Positions 8,104 through 14,140 of a DNA stretch of 15,901 nucleotides are shown piece by piece. Numbering within the stretch: position 1 is the stretch's first letter; the number at the start of each line of letters is the position of its first letter. The stretch covers positions 1 through 15,901 of the forward strand of contig JAIZWN010000690.1 of NCBI GenBank assembly GCA_020443945.1, given 5' to 3'. This stretch comes from Candidatus Thiosymbion ectosymbiont of Robbea hypermnestra (GTDB taxonomy: Bacteria; Pseudomonadota; Gammaproteobacteria; Chromatiales; Chromatiaceae). The notes under the pieces were generated by a model, which saw only the letters and a list, made by a program, of their open reading frames with translations, made no database searches and was not told the origin of the DNA. Position numbers and translations under genes: made by a program.

Positions 8104-8171
8104 TCCGCAGATTACGCCGATTTTCACAGATTTGCGTCTTTTCATCGGCGAGAATCTGCGTAATCCGCGGA
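8104..8171. repeat. Inverted repeat, TCCGCAGATTACG / CGTAATCCGCGGA type
   Basis: Arms of 19 bases at 8104-8122 and 8153-8171 are inverted copies at about 17 of 19 positions. The right arm's core GCGTAATCCGCGGAT recurs exactly at 12528-12542, just before ubiE. A related AATCCGCGGACAAC lies at 3575-3588, before the Rpn gene. Confidence 0.75.
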
Positions 8172-8182
8172 TTCAAGCATCA

Positions 8183-8228
8183 CAGCCCGTAGGTTAGGGT
8201 GGGCTTGCGAACCCCAGCCTACGGGCTG
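8183..8228. repeat. Palindrome CAGCCCGTAGG / CCTACGGGCTG
   Basis: A perfect 11-base stem (8183-8193 with 8218-8228) extends inward imperfectly. The interior (TTAGGGTGGGCTTGCGAACCC) is like the GTAGGTTGGG-type intergenic repeats of many gammaproteobacteria. It could form a transcript hairpin, but no T-run follows. Confidence 0.75.
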
Positions 8229-8366
8229 ACCTGTAGTATGGGAACGAATATTTCTTTCCTGAAGGAATGGGGCGCCCGGCACGGCACGGATCGATGGGTT
8301 GGTCGGAATGGGTTACTCTTGCTGGGCACAGCCCGGCCTATGGAGCACGGGTAGTGTTCTACGGGT

Positions 8367-8466
8367 CAATTCTGGACACAGTGTCACCGCGCGGCGAACG
8401 TTCAGAACCCACAAAAAATAATCCTGTTAATCTTGAAAATCCTGTTAATCCTGTCCTATTGGCAGA
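8367..8466 (+). repeat. Dispersed ~100-base repeat, copy B
   Basis: This copy matches 139-238 at about 94 of 100 positions by eye in the same orientation, including the CGGCGAACGTTCAGAACCCA segment and the AATCCTGTTAAT units. Similarity stops sharply on both sides, which marks the unit's borders. Confidence 0.85.
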
Positions 8467-8571
8467 TTGCGACGCGCGTGCTGACAAAACCGTAACCTGT
8501 TTTGGTTGTGTCCGGGATTCAGCGTACATACCCAGGGACAACAAAATTACAACACCACCGCCCAGTCCATG

Positions 8572-8618
8572 TAGGGCGGCGCATCCCGCCGCGGAAAACG
8601 CGGCGCTTTCCCGCCCTA
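8572..8618. repeat. REP-like GC hairpin, possible 3' end structure of the kinase gene
   Basis: The outer arms TAGGGCGG (8572-8579) and CCGCCCTA (8611-8618) pair. So do the inner arms CGCCGCG (8587-8593) and CGCGGCG (8599-8605), around a loop of GAAAA. It begins 36 bases beyond the stop of the minus-strand kinase gene. It could stabilise or end that transcript, although there is no T-run. Two segments recur at 12140-12213. Confidence 0.75.
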
Positions 8619-8653
8619 TGTGGTTGCCTGAAATAGAAATCGAAATGGGGTGC

Positions 8654-10159
8654 TCAGGGTTCTGGTGGGTTGTCGATCAGGGTCATGAGCCGATTCCGCC
8701 AATGGTGGGTCCAGAATCGGGTGGCGGCGGCCGGTCCGCCCCAGTAGAGGAAGAGGAGGTCCAGATTCGACAGGTGGGTGCCGAAATGCCGGGAGGTGGG
8801 GGGGGCCATCGCGCGCGCCGTCAGCTCGCACAGAAACTGGCGGATGGCCGAGGTGGGCAGTACGCGGCCGATGGAGCTTTTACCGGAAATGTCCGTGATC
8901 ACGCCCTCGATTGTCAGGATGCTCTTGCGATACAGGAGCAGCTCGCGGCTGAATTGCACGCCGGCCGTCAGGGAGACCTCGTCCAGCAGGGATTGCGACC
9001 AGTGGAAGCCGGGGAATTCACCGGCGTATAGCTTACCGAGCGCCTTGTCGACCAGGGCGCGCAAGGTCGGGCGGTCGACCGGCGCCTGCGCCAGGGCCTC
9101 GATCTCGCCGGCGACGCGCTTTGCGTCCAGGGTCAATGCGCCCAGCAGGAGCTGCATGATGTGAATGCGCTCGGCCTTTTTCAGATGGCCGGTCAGGCTC
9201 CAGTCCAGAATCGCCAGGCGCTCGTCGTCGGTGAAGAAGAGGTTTCCGGCATGGGGGTCGGCATGGAAGATGGCCGTTTCCTGGGGCGTCCATACGGGGC
9301 GCGCGATCAGCGTATCGATCACCGCATTCGCCAGTTTCCGGCGTTGGCGCTCCGAGAGGGTGTCCACGTCGGTCACCTTCTTGCCGTATACCCGCTCCAT
9401 GGCCGTGATGCGCGAGGTGCAGAAGGGGAACAGGGCGGGGATCCGCACCCGCTCGGCGTCCCGGTAGAATTCGGCGGCCTCCGCCAGGTGGCGTTGTTCG
9501 AGGTCGAGCTGGATTTCCTTTGCCAGCAGGTCGCGAATGGTGGCCAGGGATTCGGCGTAGTTCAGCGGTGGAACCTTGTAGTATTCGCACCGCTCGTCGA
9601 TGTAGTGGCCGAGCTGCGACCAGATCGCCAGCTCTTCCTCCAGGGCCTCCTCGATCCCCGGCTTGAGGACCTTGAGCACGCCATGATCCGGGTCGGAAGA
9701 CGCCGCGGCCGGCAACGAGAAGGGTACGACCACGGATACGCTGGCCTCGGCCAGGGCGGTGGCGTCGAGCCGCAGCACGCTCTCCGGCACTTCCCCCAGC
9801 TCGTTGCGGATTACCTGCCGGACGGCCCTTCCGCACCGCCGCCCCGGCATGGTTTCCAGGGTTTGCAGACGGTTGCGCAGTTCCCGGTCGAGCTTTTTGT
9901 TCCGGGCGACTACCTGCCCCAGCTTCTGGAGGGTCGGGCAGTGGAACAGCAGGCATGTCAGCCGTTGCGCAAGGCCGGCGTCGCGGGGCAGAGACTGTTG
10001 CTCGGCGAGGATGGCCGCCAACCGGGGGGCGGACAAATGGCGCAGAAAAAAATCGATGGCATCCGCCACCAGCGGTCGGTAGTCGGCGTAGACCTCCGGC
10101 ACCAACGGCGTGATATCGACACCCCAGGTGTCATGCGGCGTCGAATTCGCTGTGCTCAT
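8654..10159 (-). CDS. ABC1/AarF/UbiB-like atypical kinase
   Basis: The protein has 501 residues if it starts at the ATG at 10159, which overlaps the stop of the cupin gene (ATGA), so translational coupling is likely. It shares the ABC1 family plan: KLGQ (residues 79-82, the KxGQ motif), a putative ATP-site lysine in VLKVLKPG (~163), EIQLDL (215-220, ExD-like), and the loop HADPHAGN (299-306). Two features depart from the family. The Ala-rich loop, ASASIAQVH in UbiB, reads AEASVSVVVPF here, and the metal-binding DFG reads DWS (319-321). I see no C-terminal membrane pair like that of UbiB. Family members support isoprenoid-lipid and quinone metabolism. The ispA and cupin genes upstream fit this, but the substrate is unknown. 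It is distinct from the true ubiB at 14141. Confidence 0.88.
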   Translation of the reverse strand: MSTANSTPHDTWGVDITPLVPEVYADYRPLVADAIDFFLRHLSAPRLAAILAEQQSLPRDAGLAQRLTCLLFHCPTLQKLGQVVARNKKLDRELRNRLQTLETMPGRRCGRAVRQVIRNELGEVPESVLRLDATALAEASVSVVVPFSLPAAASSDPDHGVLKVLKPGIEEALEEELAIWSQLGHYIDERCEYYKVPPLNYAESLATIRDLLAKEIQLDLEQRHLAEAAEFYRDAERVRIPALFPFCTSRITAMERVYGKKVTDVDTLSERQRRKLANAVIDTLIARPVWTPQETAIFHADPHAGNLFFTDDERLAILDWSLTGHLKKAERIHIMQLLLGALTLDAKRVAGEIEALAQAPVDRPTLRALVDKALGKLYAGEFPGFHWSQSLLDEVSLTAGVQFSRELLLYRKSILTIEGVITDISGKSSIGRVLPTSAIRQFLCELTARAMAPPTSRHFGTHLSNLDLLFLYWGGPAAATRFWTHHWRNRLMTLIDNPPEP

Positions 10160-10641
10160 TCGAGACAGAGCCTCTCGATTTCCACGCGATGGCGGGGATA
10201 CTCCCGCAGGAGCGTCTCTTTTCTCCCCAGCTCGAAATCCTCGCACTCGAAGCCGGGGGCCAGTGTACAGCCTACCAGGCTGTATTCCCCGTTGGGATAG
10301 GCGGATAACCAATGGTTGGCGGGAACCACATGTTGAGGAAACTCGCCATCCGCCAGGGCGGGGCCTATCCTGGTTTTTTTCAACAGTCCGCTCAGGGTTA
10401 TCTCCACCAGCGTGAGTGATTCACCCGAATAAAAGTGCCAGAGCTCATCGGATTTGAGTCGGTGAAAGTGAGACTGTTCTCCCCGCGGCAGCAGATAATA
10501 GATGGCCGTGGAATAATGATGGGATTTCCCTCGAATAAGCAGCTGAAGAGAAGAGGCGTAGGTCCGTTTGAAAAAGCCTCCTTCGGGGTGAGGCGTCAAT
10601 TGCAGATGATCGACGATCTCTCGCCAGGAAAGGATCGGCAT
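10156..10641 (-). CDS. DUF985 / cupin_5 domain protein
   Basis: The protein has 161 residues from the ATG at 10641. I prefer this start because GGGGAA lies seven bases upstream and the next codons (MPILSWREIVDHLQLTPHPEGG) give the family's N-terminus. The frame is open to 10704. Typical DUF985 landmarks are HPEGGFFKRTY (residues 18-28), STAIYYLLPRGEQSHFHRL (44-62) with probable metal ligands H58, H60 and E66, DELWHFY (65-71), and LVGCTLAPGF near the C-terminus. It is a single cupin barrel of unknown substrate. It lies 81 bases after ispA, behind a likely terminator, and overlaps the kinase gene by four bases, so the two probably act together. Confidence 0.88.
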   Translation of the reverse strand: MPILSWREIVDHLQLTPHPEGGFFKRTYASSLQLLIRGKSHHYSTAIYYLLPRGEQSHFHRLKSDELWHFYSGESLTLVEITLSGLLKKTRIGPALADGEFPQHVVPANHWLSAYPNGEYSLVGCTLAPGFECEDFELGRKETLLREYPRHRVEIERLCLE

Positions 10642-10673
10642 GAGATTTCCCCGAGCCCGTGAACCAAAGGGCG

Positions 10674-10719
10674 AAACAAAACCGGACTTGTGGTCATCGG
10701 CCACCGGTCGCTTGTCCGG
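10674..10719 (-). terminator. Likely intrinsic terminator after ispA
   Basis: On the minus strand CCGGAC pairs with GTCCGG (10714-10719 with 10682-10687), with an inner GTGG/CCAC pairing. The stem is followed directly by TTTTGTTT (10681-10674). It starts four bases beyond the ispA stop. It would separate xseB-ispA from the cupin-kinase pair, at least in part. Confidence 0.55.
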
Positions 10720-10722
10720 GGC

Positions 10723-11628
10723 TTATCGGTCCCGATCGACGATGTAGTGGGCGATCCAGCGCAGGGGATCGGCGCGCTCGTCGAAATCCTCCAGGTTGGT
10801 CAGGGCCTCATTGATCAGAATGCGCGCTTTCTCGCGGGCCTCGGTAAGGCCCAGCAGCGCCGGGTAGGTGGCCTTGCCTTGGGCCCGGTCCTTGCCCTGG
10901 GTTTTGCCGATGACGGTGGTTTCCCCTTCCTCGTCCAGGATATCGTCGCGGATCTGGAAGGCCAGGCCCAGGCATTTGGCGTAGCGGTCCAGGCGGCGGG
11001 CGGATTTCGGGTCCAACTCGGGGCGGGCGAGGGTAGCCATGCGCACGCCGGCGCGGATCAGCGCCCCGGTCTTGTGGATGTGGATATTCTCCAGGGCGAC
11101 CAGATCGATTTTCCAGCCGGATGCGGCGGCGCTCAGGTCCAGGGCCTGTCCGCCGGCCATGCCGCGGGAGCCGCAGGCGCGGGCGAGGGTATCCGACATG
11201 GCGAGGCGGGCCTCGGCGCCCCCGGGGACGGCGTTATCCGCGGCGAGGAGCTGAAACGCCAGGGCCTGCAAGGCATCCCCCGCCAGGATGGCCATGGCTT
11301 CGCCGAATACCTTGTGGCAGGTCGGCCGGCCACGGCGCAGGTCGTCGTCGTCCATGGCCGGCAGGTCGTCGTGGATCAGCGAGTAGGCGTGGATCAGCTC
11401 CAGGGCGCAGGCGGGGGCGTTCAGGGTCTGTGGGGCCAGCCCGATGGCGAGCCCGGCGCCGTAGGTCAGCGCCGGGCGGATGTATTTGCCACCCCCCAGG
11501 ACCGCATAGCGCATGGCGCGGTGCAGGGGCTCGGGTTGTATCTCCGGCTCCGGAAGCAGGTCCTCGAGGGCCGCGGTTACACGCTCCCGGCACTCGACCA
11601 GAAAGTCTTGCAGGCGTGAATCAGTCAT
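10723..11628 (-). CDS. ispA: Farnesyl / geranyl diphosphate synthase
   Basis: The protein has 301 residues, the usual length for IspA. It condenses dimethylallyl and isopentenyl diphosphate into C10-C15 prenyl diphosphates in the cytosol, feeding ubiquinone and undecaprenyl synthesis. The first Asp-rich motif is DDLPAMD (residues 87-93, followed by DDDLRRGRP) and the second is DDILD (228-232). MAGGQALDL (157-165), HKTGALIRA and GKTQGKD (241-247) are also conserved. One oddity is the motif usually written GGKRxRP, which reads GGKYIRP (46-52); the lysine and the second arginine are kept. It overlaps xseB by eight bases, the common gammaproteobacterial order. No dxs follows. It is instead followed by a likely terminator and the cupin gene. 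Confidence 0.95.
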   Translation of the reverse strand: MTDSRLQDFLVECRERVTAALEDLLPEPEIQPEPLHRAMRYAVLGGGKYIRPALTYGAGLAIGLAPQTLNAPACALELIHAYSLIHDDLPAMDDDDLRRGRPTCHKVFGEAMAILAGDALQALAFQLLAADNAVPGGAEARLAMSDTLARACGSRGMAGGQALDLSAAASGWKIDLVALENIHIHKTGALIRAGVRMATLARPELDPKSARRLDRYAKCLGLAFQIRDDILDEEGETTVIGKTQGKDRAQGKATYPALLGLTEAREKARILINEALTNLEDFDERADPLRWIAHYIVDRDR

Positions 11629-11863
11629 GGCTCCGGAAGGGCTCCGGCGGCGCGTCCGGGGATTCGCCGGTGAGGATGCGGACCTTCTGCTCGGCCGTAT
11701 CCAGGGCCTGACGGCAGGTGCGGGTCAGCGCGATCCCGCGCTCGAAGTGGCTCAGCGATTGCTCCAGGGTCAGCTCGCCCCGTTCCAGGGTGTCGACCAG
11801 GGATTCCAACTCCGTGAGGGCCTCTTCGAAGCCCTGGGGCCGGGTGTCTGCTGCGTGGGTCAT
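11621..11863 (-). CDS. xseB: Exodeoxyribonuclease VII small subunit
   Basis: The protein has 80 residues, the usual size for XseB. Family features are FEEALTELESLVDTLERGEL (residues 12-31), LEQSLSHFERGIALTR and a C-terminal CRQALDTAEQKV. Several small subunits bind the XseA catalytic subunit to form exonuclease VII, which degrades single-stranded DNA. Its 3' end overlaps the ispA start by eight bases, an arrangement found in many gammaproteobacteria. No clear ribosome site precedes the ATG. xseA is not in the window, as is usual. Confidence 0.93.
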   Translation of the reverse strand: MTHAADTRPQGFEEALTELESLVDTLERGELTLEQSLSHFERGIALTRTCRQALDTAEQKVRILTGESPDAPPEPFRSHD

Positions 11864-12080
11864 GGAGTCGTCGCCGACGGTCGTTCAAGATGGTTATCGC
11901 CTGCCCTGTTTCCGCCGATGTCCGGGGCTTTCGGGATCCCCCGCGCGGGGATGCGGACCTGGTGAGGCGGGTCGGATTCCGCCCTTGGCGCGAACCGTTC
12001 GCGTTTGCTACCGGACGACGGGTTAAGGTAACTTAGCGCGGCTTGGCGGTCAATTGGCGCCGTCGGTTCAGCGGGCCTGT

Positions 12081-12104
12081 CGTGGTCGGTGGTCACCGAC
12101 CACG
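12081..12104. repeat. Perfect 10-base hairpin CGTGGTCGGT-GGTC-ACCGACCACG
   Basis: A 10-base perfect stem with a four-base loop lies in the xseB-ubiE gap. No T-run follows on either strand, so a terminator is unlikely. It could be a dispersed palindrome or a protein-binding site. The copy number cannot be judged here. Confidence 0.75.
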
Positions 12105-12139
12105 AGTACTCGAGTCCATGCAGGACGGGAAAGCACAGC

Positions 12140-12213
12140 GCATCCCGCCGCGGAAAACGCGGCCCATTCCGATGGCGGGAAAGCACCGTGATACCGCGGC
12201 GCTTTCCCGCCCT
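12140..12213. repeat. REP-like block, second copy, split
   Basis: Bases 12140-12163 are identical to 8581-8604, and bases 12195-12213 are identical to 8599-8617. Between them lie about 31 extra bases, including another GGCGGGAAAGC. The unit therefore looks like two overlapping or recombined copies of the hairpin seen intact at 8572-8618. Confidence 0.75.
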
Positions 12214-12383
12214 GCGTGCTTCTTAACCGATTGTTATCCTTAGATAAATTTGTTAATTGACAACACCCCCTACGCCCTGGACGACGGCGAGCGGCAGGGC
12301 GTGCTGGATCGCATCGAGAATGAAAGACTATCGATTTGAAGGGCGCCTTGAAGTCAGTCCGCGCCAAGACGATAATTTATGGT

Positions 12384-12470
12384 ATGCAATTCGCCTTGCA
12401 GGGCCAGAACGTGACTACCTCCATCCGTCTCGATCCGGGATTGAAGTCCGCACTGACGGAACAACTCTGA
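12384..12470 (+). pseudogene. Probable relic of a ribbon-helix-helix (CopG/RelB-like) antitoxin
   Basis: A 28-codon frame ends in TTSIRLDPGLKSALTEQL. This matches the usual start of ribbon-helix-helix antitoxins (a TTSIRLDPELK-type beta strand and first helix). It stops at 12468-12470, before the second helix. Repeat-like sequence follows within about 60 bases and no toxin gene is next to it, so it reads as a truncated remnant. A GTG at 12411 could be the original start. The overlapping frame from 12320 (74 residues) does not resemble anything I know. Confidence 0.4.
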
Positions 12471-12527
12471 TGGCATTTTTTATCCGTGGAGTAGGCGGAT
12501 CCTCACGGATTCCTTCGTGCGTCCATT

Positions 12528-12542
12528 GCGTAATCCGCGGAT
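12528..12542. repeat. Dispersed repeat core GCGTAATCCGCGGAT
   Basis: This is an exact 15-base match to 8158-8172, the right arm of the inverted repeat in the 7859-8653 island. It ends 19 bases before the ubiE start codon. It probably lies in the ubiE leader, if the promoter is upstream of it. Confidence 0.7.
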
Positions 12543-12561
12543 AAAAGCAGGTGACCGCGCC

Positions 12562-13311
12562 ATGTCCGACGAGAAGACGACCCATTTCGGTTACCAGCAG
12601 GTAGCGGTCGGGGAGAAGACCGACCGGGTGCGGGAGGTCTTCGATTCCGTGGCCTCCCGTTACGACCTGATGAACGATCTGATGTCTCTGGGTATCCACC
12701 GGCTGTGGAAGCGGCAGACGGTGGTGCTCGCCGGGACGCGCCGGGGGCAGCGGGTGCTGGATCTGGCCGCCGGGACCTGTGATCTCTCCGAGCGTTTCGC
12801 CGGCCTGGTGGGCCCGGAGGGCGCGGTGGTGGCCACGGATATCAACGCCGCCATGCTCGGCCGCGGCCGGGACCGGCTGGTGGATGCGGGGATCGCCGGC
12901 AATGTCCACTATGCCCAGGTCGATGCACAGACCCTGCCCTTTCCCGCCGATCATTTCCATTGCGTCAGCATCGGCTTCGGCCTGCGCAATGTGACCCACA
13001 AGCAACGGGCCCTGGAGGAGATGTTCCGGGTCTTGCGGGCCGGTGGGCGGGCCCTGGTGCTGGAGTTCTCCCAGCCCGAGAGTCGCCCCCTGCGTCGGGC
13101 CTATGATCTGTATTCCTTTTCGGTCCTGCCCGCCCTGGGGCGCCTGATTGTGGGGGATGCGGATAGCTACCGTTATCTTGCCGAGTCGATCCGCATGCAC
13201 CCGGATCAGGAGACCCTACAGGCGATGATGGAGCAAGCGGGCTTCGAGCGTTGCGAGTTCTTCAACCTCAGCGGCGGCATCGTCGCGATTCACCGGGGCT
13301 ATAAGCTGTGA
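12562..13311 (+). CDS. ubiE: Ubiquinone/menaquinone C-methyltransferase
   Basis: The protein has 249 residues, close to the 251 of E. coli UbiE. It uses S-adenosylmethionine to C-methylate the demethylated quinone ring (and demethylmenaquinone where present). I chose the ATG at 12562, with AGGTGA about eight bases upstream, because HFGYQQV follows as in the family; the frame is open from 12517. The family signature YDLMNDLMSLGIHRLW is complete at 34-49. SAM motif I is VLDLAAGTCDLS (65-76), with Cys where many members have Gly. TDIN (92-95), PFPADHFHCVSIGFGLRN (126-143) and FRVLRAGG (155-162, Ala replacing the usual Pro) follow. It overlaps ubiJ by GTGA. Confidence 0.96.
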   Translation: MSDEKTTHFGYQQVAVGEKTDRVREVFDSVASRYDLMNDLMSLGIHRLWKRQTVVLAGTRRGQRVLDLAAGTCDLSERFAGLVGPEGAVVATDINAAMLGRGRDRLVDAGIAGNVHYAQVDAQTLPFPADHFHCVSIGFGLRNVTHKQRALEEMFRVLRAGGRALVLEFSQPESRPLRRAYDLYSFSVLPALGRLIVGDADSYRYLAESIRMHPDQETLQAMMEQAGFERCEFFNLSGGIVAIHRGYKL

Positions 13312-13952
13312 GCGCGGGGGTGCGGATTTCGGAGGCGGCCCTGGCGGGTCTGGAGGCGACCCTCAATGGTTATCTGGCCCTGGATCCGGAGGGGGCGGCG
13401 CGGGCGGCCGAGCTGCACGGCAAGGTGATTCTGCTCGAGGTTGCCGGCTTCGGTACCCGGCTGTATCTGATTCCCGGTCCCGCCGGGGTGCAGCTTTACG
13501 ACGAGTACGCGGGCGAGCCGGATTGCGTGCTGCGCGCCGCGCCCCTGACGCTGGCCCGGATGGGGGTCTCGCGCCGTAAGGAGGAGCGGCTTTTCTCCGG
13601 GGAGGTCCAGGTCGAGGGCGATACCCACCTGGCCCAGGCCTTCGGCGATTTCCTGGGCGGCCTGGAGGTGGATTGGGAGGAGCAGCTGGCGCGGCTGGCA
13701 GGGGATGCGGTCGCGCATCGGGTCGGCTCCCAGGTACGCGCCACCGGGCAGTGGGGGCGGCGTACCACCGAGGTCCTGACCGAGGATGTGAAGGAGTATC
13801 TGCAAGAGGAGGCGCGCCTGCTGCCCAGCCGCTATGAGGTGCAGGCGTTCCTGGACGAGGTGGACCAGGTGCGCGATGGCGTGGAGCGGCTCGCCGCGCG
13901 GGTCGAGCGGCTGACGAAACGGCAGGATGGCTCTATCGACGGTGGCCGGTAA
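13308..13952 (+). CDS. ubiJ: Ubiquinone biosynthesis accessory factor UbiJ (SCP2 domain)
   Basis: The protein has 214 residues from a GTG that overlaps the ubiE stop (GTGA). UbiJ is a soluble sterol-carrier-like lipid-binding protein of the Ubi complex, thought to hold the prenylated intermediates. An SCP2-like domain covers about residues 15-110 (LHGKVILLEVAGFGTRLYLI; VQLYDEYAGEPDCVLRAAPL; FSGEVQVEGDTHLAQAF). The mid-protein DWEEQLARLAGDAVAH and the later VKEYLQEEARLLPSRYEV are typical of the family. The C-terminus (about 180-208) is a likely coiled coil. Its place between ubiE and ubiB confirms the call. A gap of 188 bases with an inverted repeat separates it from ubiB. Confidence 0.94.
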   Translation: MSAGVRISEAALAGLEATLNGYLALDPEGAARAAELHGKVILLEVAGFGTRLYLIPGPAGVQLYDEYAGEPDCVLRAAPLTLARMGVSRRKEERLFSGEVQVEGDTHLAQAFGDFLGGLEVDWEEQLARLAGDAVAHRVGSQVRATGQWGRRTTEVLTEDVKEYLQEEARLLPSRYEVQAFLDEVDQVRDGVERLAARVERLTKRQDGSIDGGR

Positions 13953-14017
13953 TCCTGGGGTCCGTCAATATTTTTTGCCGCAAATAAACGTGAATGGACG
14001 CATAGGCGCCAGCACCC

Positions 14018-14129
14018 CATTTCACCTTATTTTGCGGGTTCATAGCCGCTGCCGGTTTTGCGGTTTCCATTGATGCGGTTCGTTTTACTCACCACCCTAC
14101 GCGAGTTACCCGCAAGATAAGGGGAAACG
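14018..14129. repeat. Imperfect inverted repeat upstream of ubiB
   Basis: The arms at 14018-14039 (CATTTCACCTTATTTTGCGG...) and 14108-14129 are inverted copies at about 19 of 22 positions, enclosing 68 bases. The right arm runs into the ubiB ribosome-site region. A third, direct copy of the left arm lies at 15793-15811, just after ubiB. Confidence 0.7.
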
Positions 14130-14140
14130 AGGTACTAGGG

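Larger units (their letters stand above)
7859..8653. other. Repeat-rich intergenic island, no convincing gene
   Basis: Nearly 800 bases separate converging genes. I see no coding region I can defend: the longest frame (8267-9031, +) runs into the opposite-strand kinase gene and is built partly from repeats. The island holds at least five short repeat or palindrome types, listed separately. It looks like an accumulation site for small dispersed elements. Confidence 0.8.
11864..12561. other. Intergenic region between divergent xseB and ubiE
   Basis: These 698 bases should hold the promoters of both transcription units, but I could not place a convincing -35/-10 pair. TTGACA at 12257-12262 has no matching -10 box. 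The region contains a perfect hairpin (12081-12104), a REP-like block (12140-12213), an AT-rich patch (12225-12262), a probable antitoxin relic (12384-12470) and a short repeat core (12528-12542). Confidence 0.7.

Noticed and set aside
8572..8618. Intrinsic terminator after the kinase gene
   Set aside because: The stem is strong but lacks a T-run on the minus strand, and the sequence recurs elsewhere. It is better called a REP-like repeat with a possible 3'-end role.
8267..9031. Open frame of 254 codons on the plus strand
   Set aside because: It starts in the repeat island, contains the dispersed repeat, and then runs antisense through the C-terminal part of the ABC1 kinase gene. The protein is low-complexity and has no family features.
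9161..10300. Plus-strand open frame of 379 codons opposite the kinase and cupin genes
   Set aside because: It spans the reverse complement of two well-supported genes and its translation shows no family features.
10690..11619. Plus-strand open frame of 309 codons opposite ispA
   Set aside because: IspA is unmistakable on the minus strand. The Gly/Gln/Val-rich antisense translation is a shadow.
12257..12285. TTGACA as a -35 box for ubiE
   Set aside because: No reasonable -10 hexamer lies 15-19 bases downstream, where the sequence is GC-rich, and the site is about 300 bases from the ubiE start.
12320..12544. 74-codon open frame in the xseB-ubiE gap
   Set aside because: It ends in repeat-derived sequence and shows no known motif. 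The overlapping antitoxin-like frame is the better explanation.
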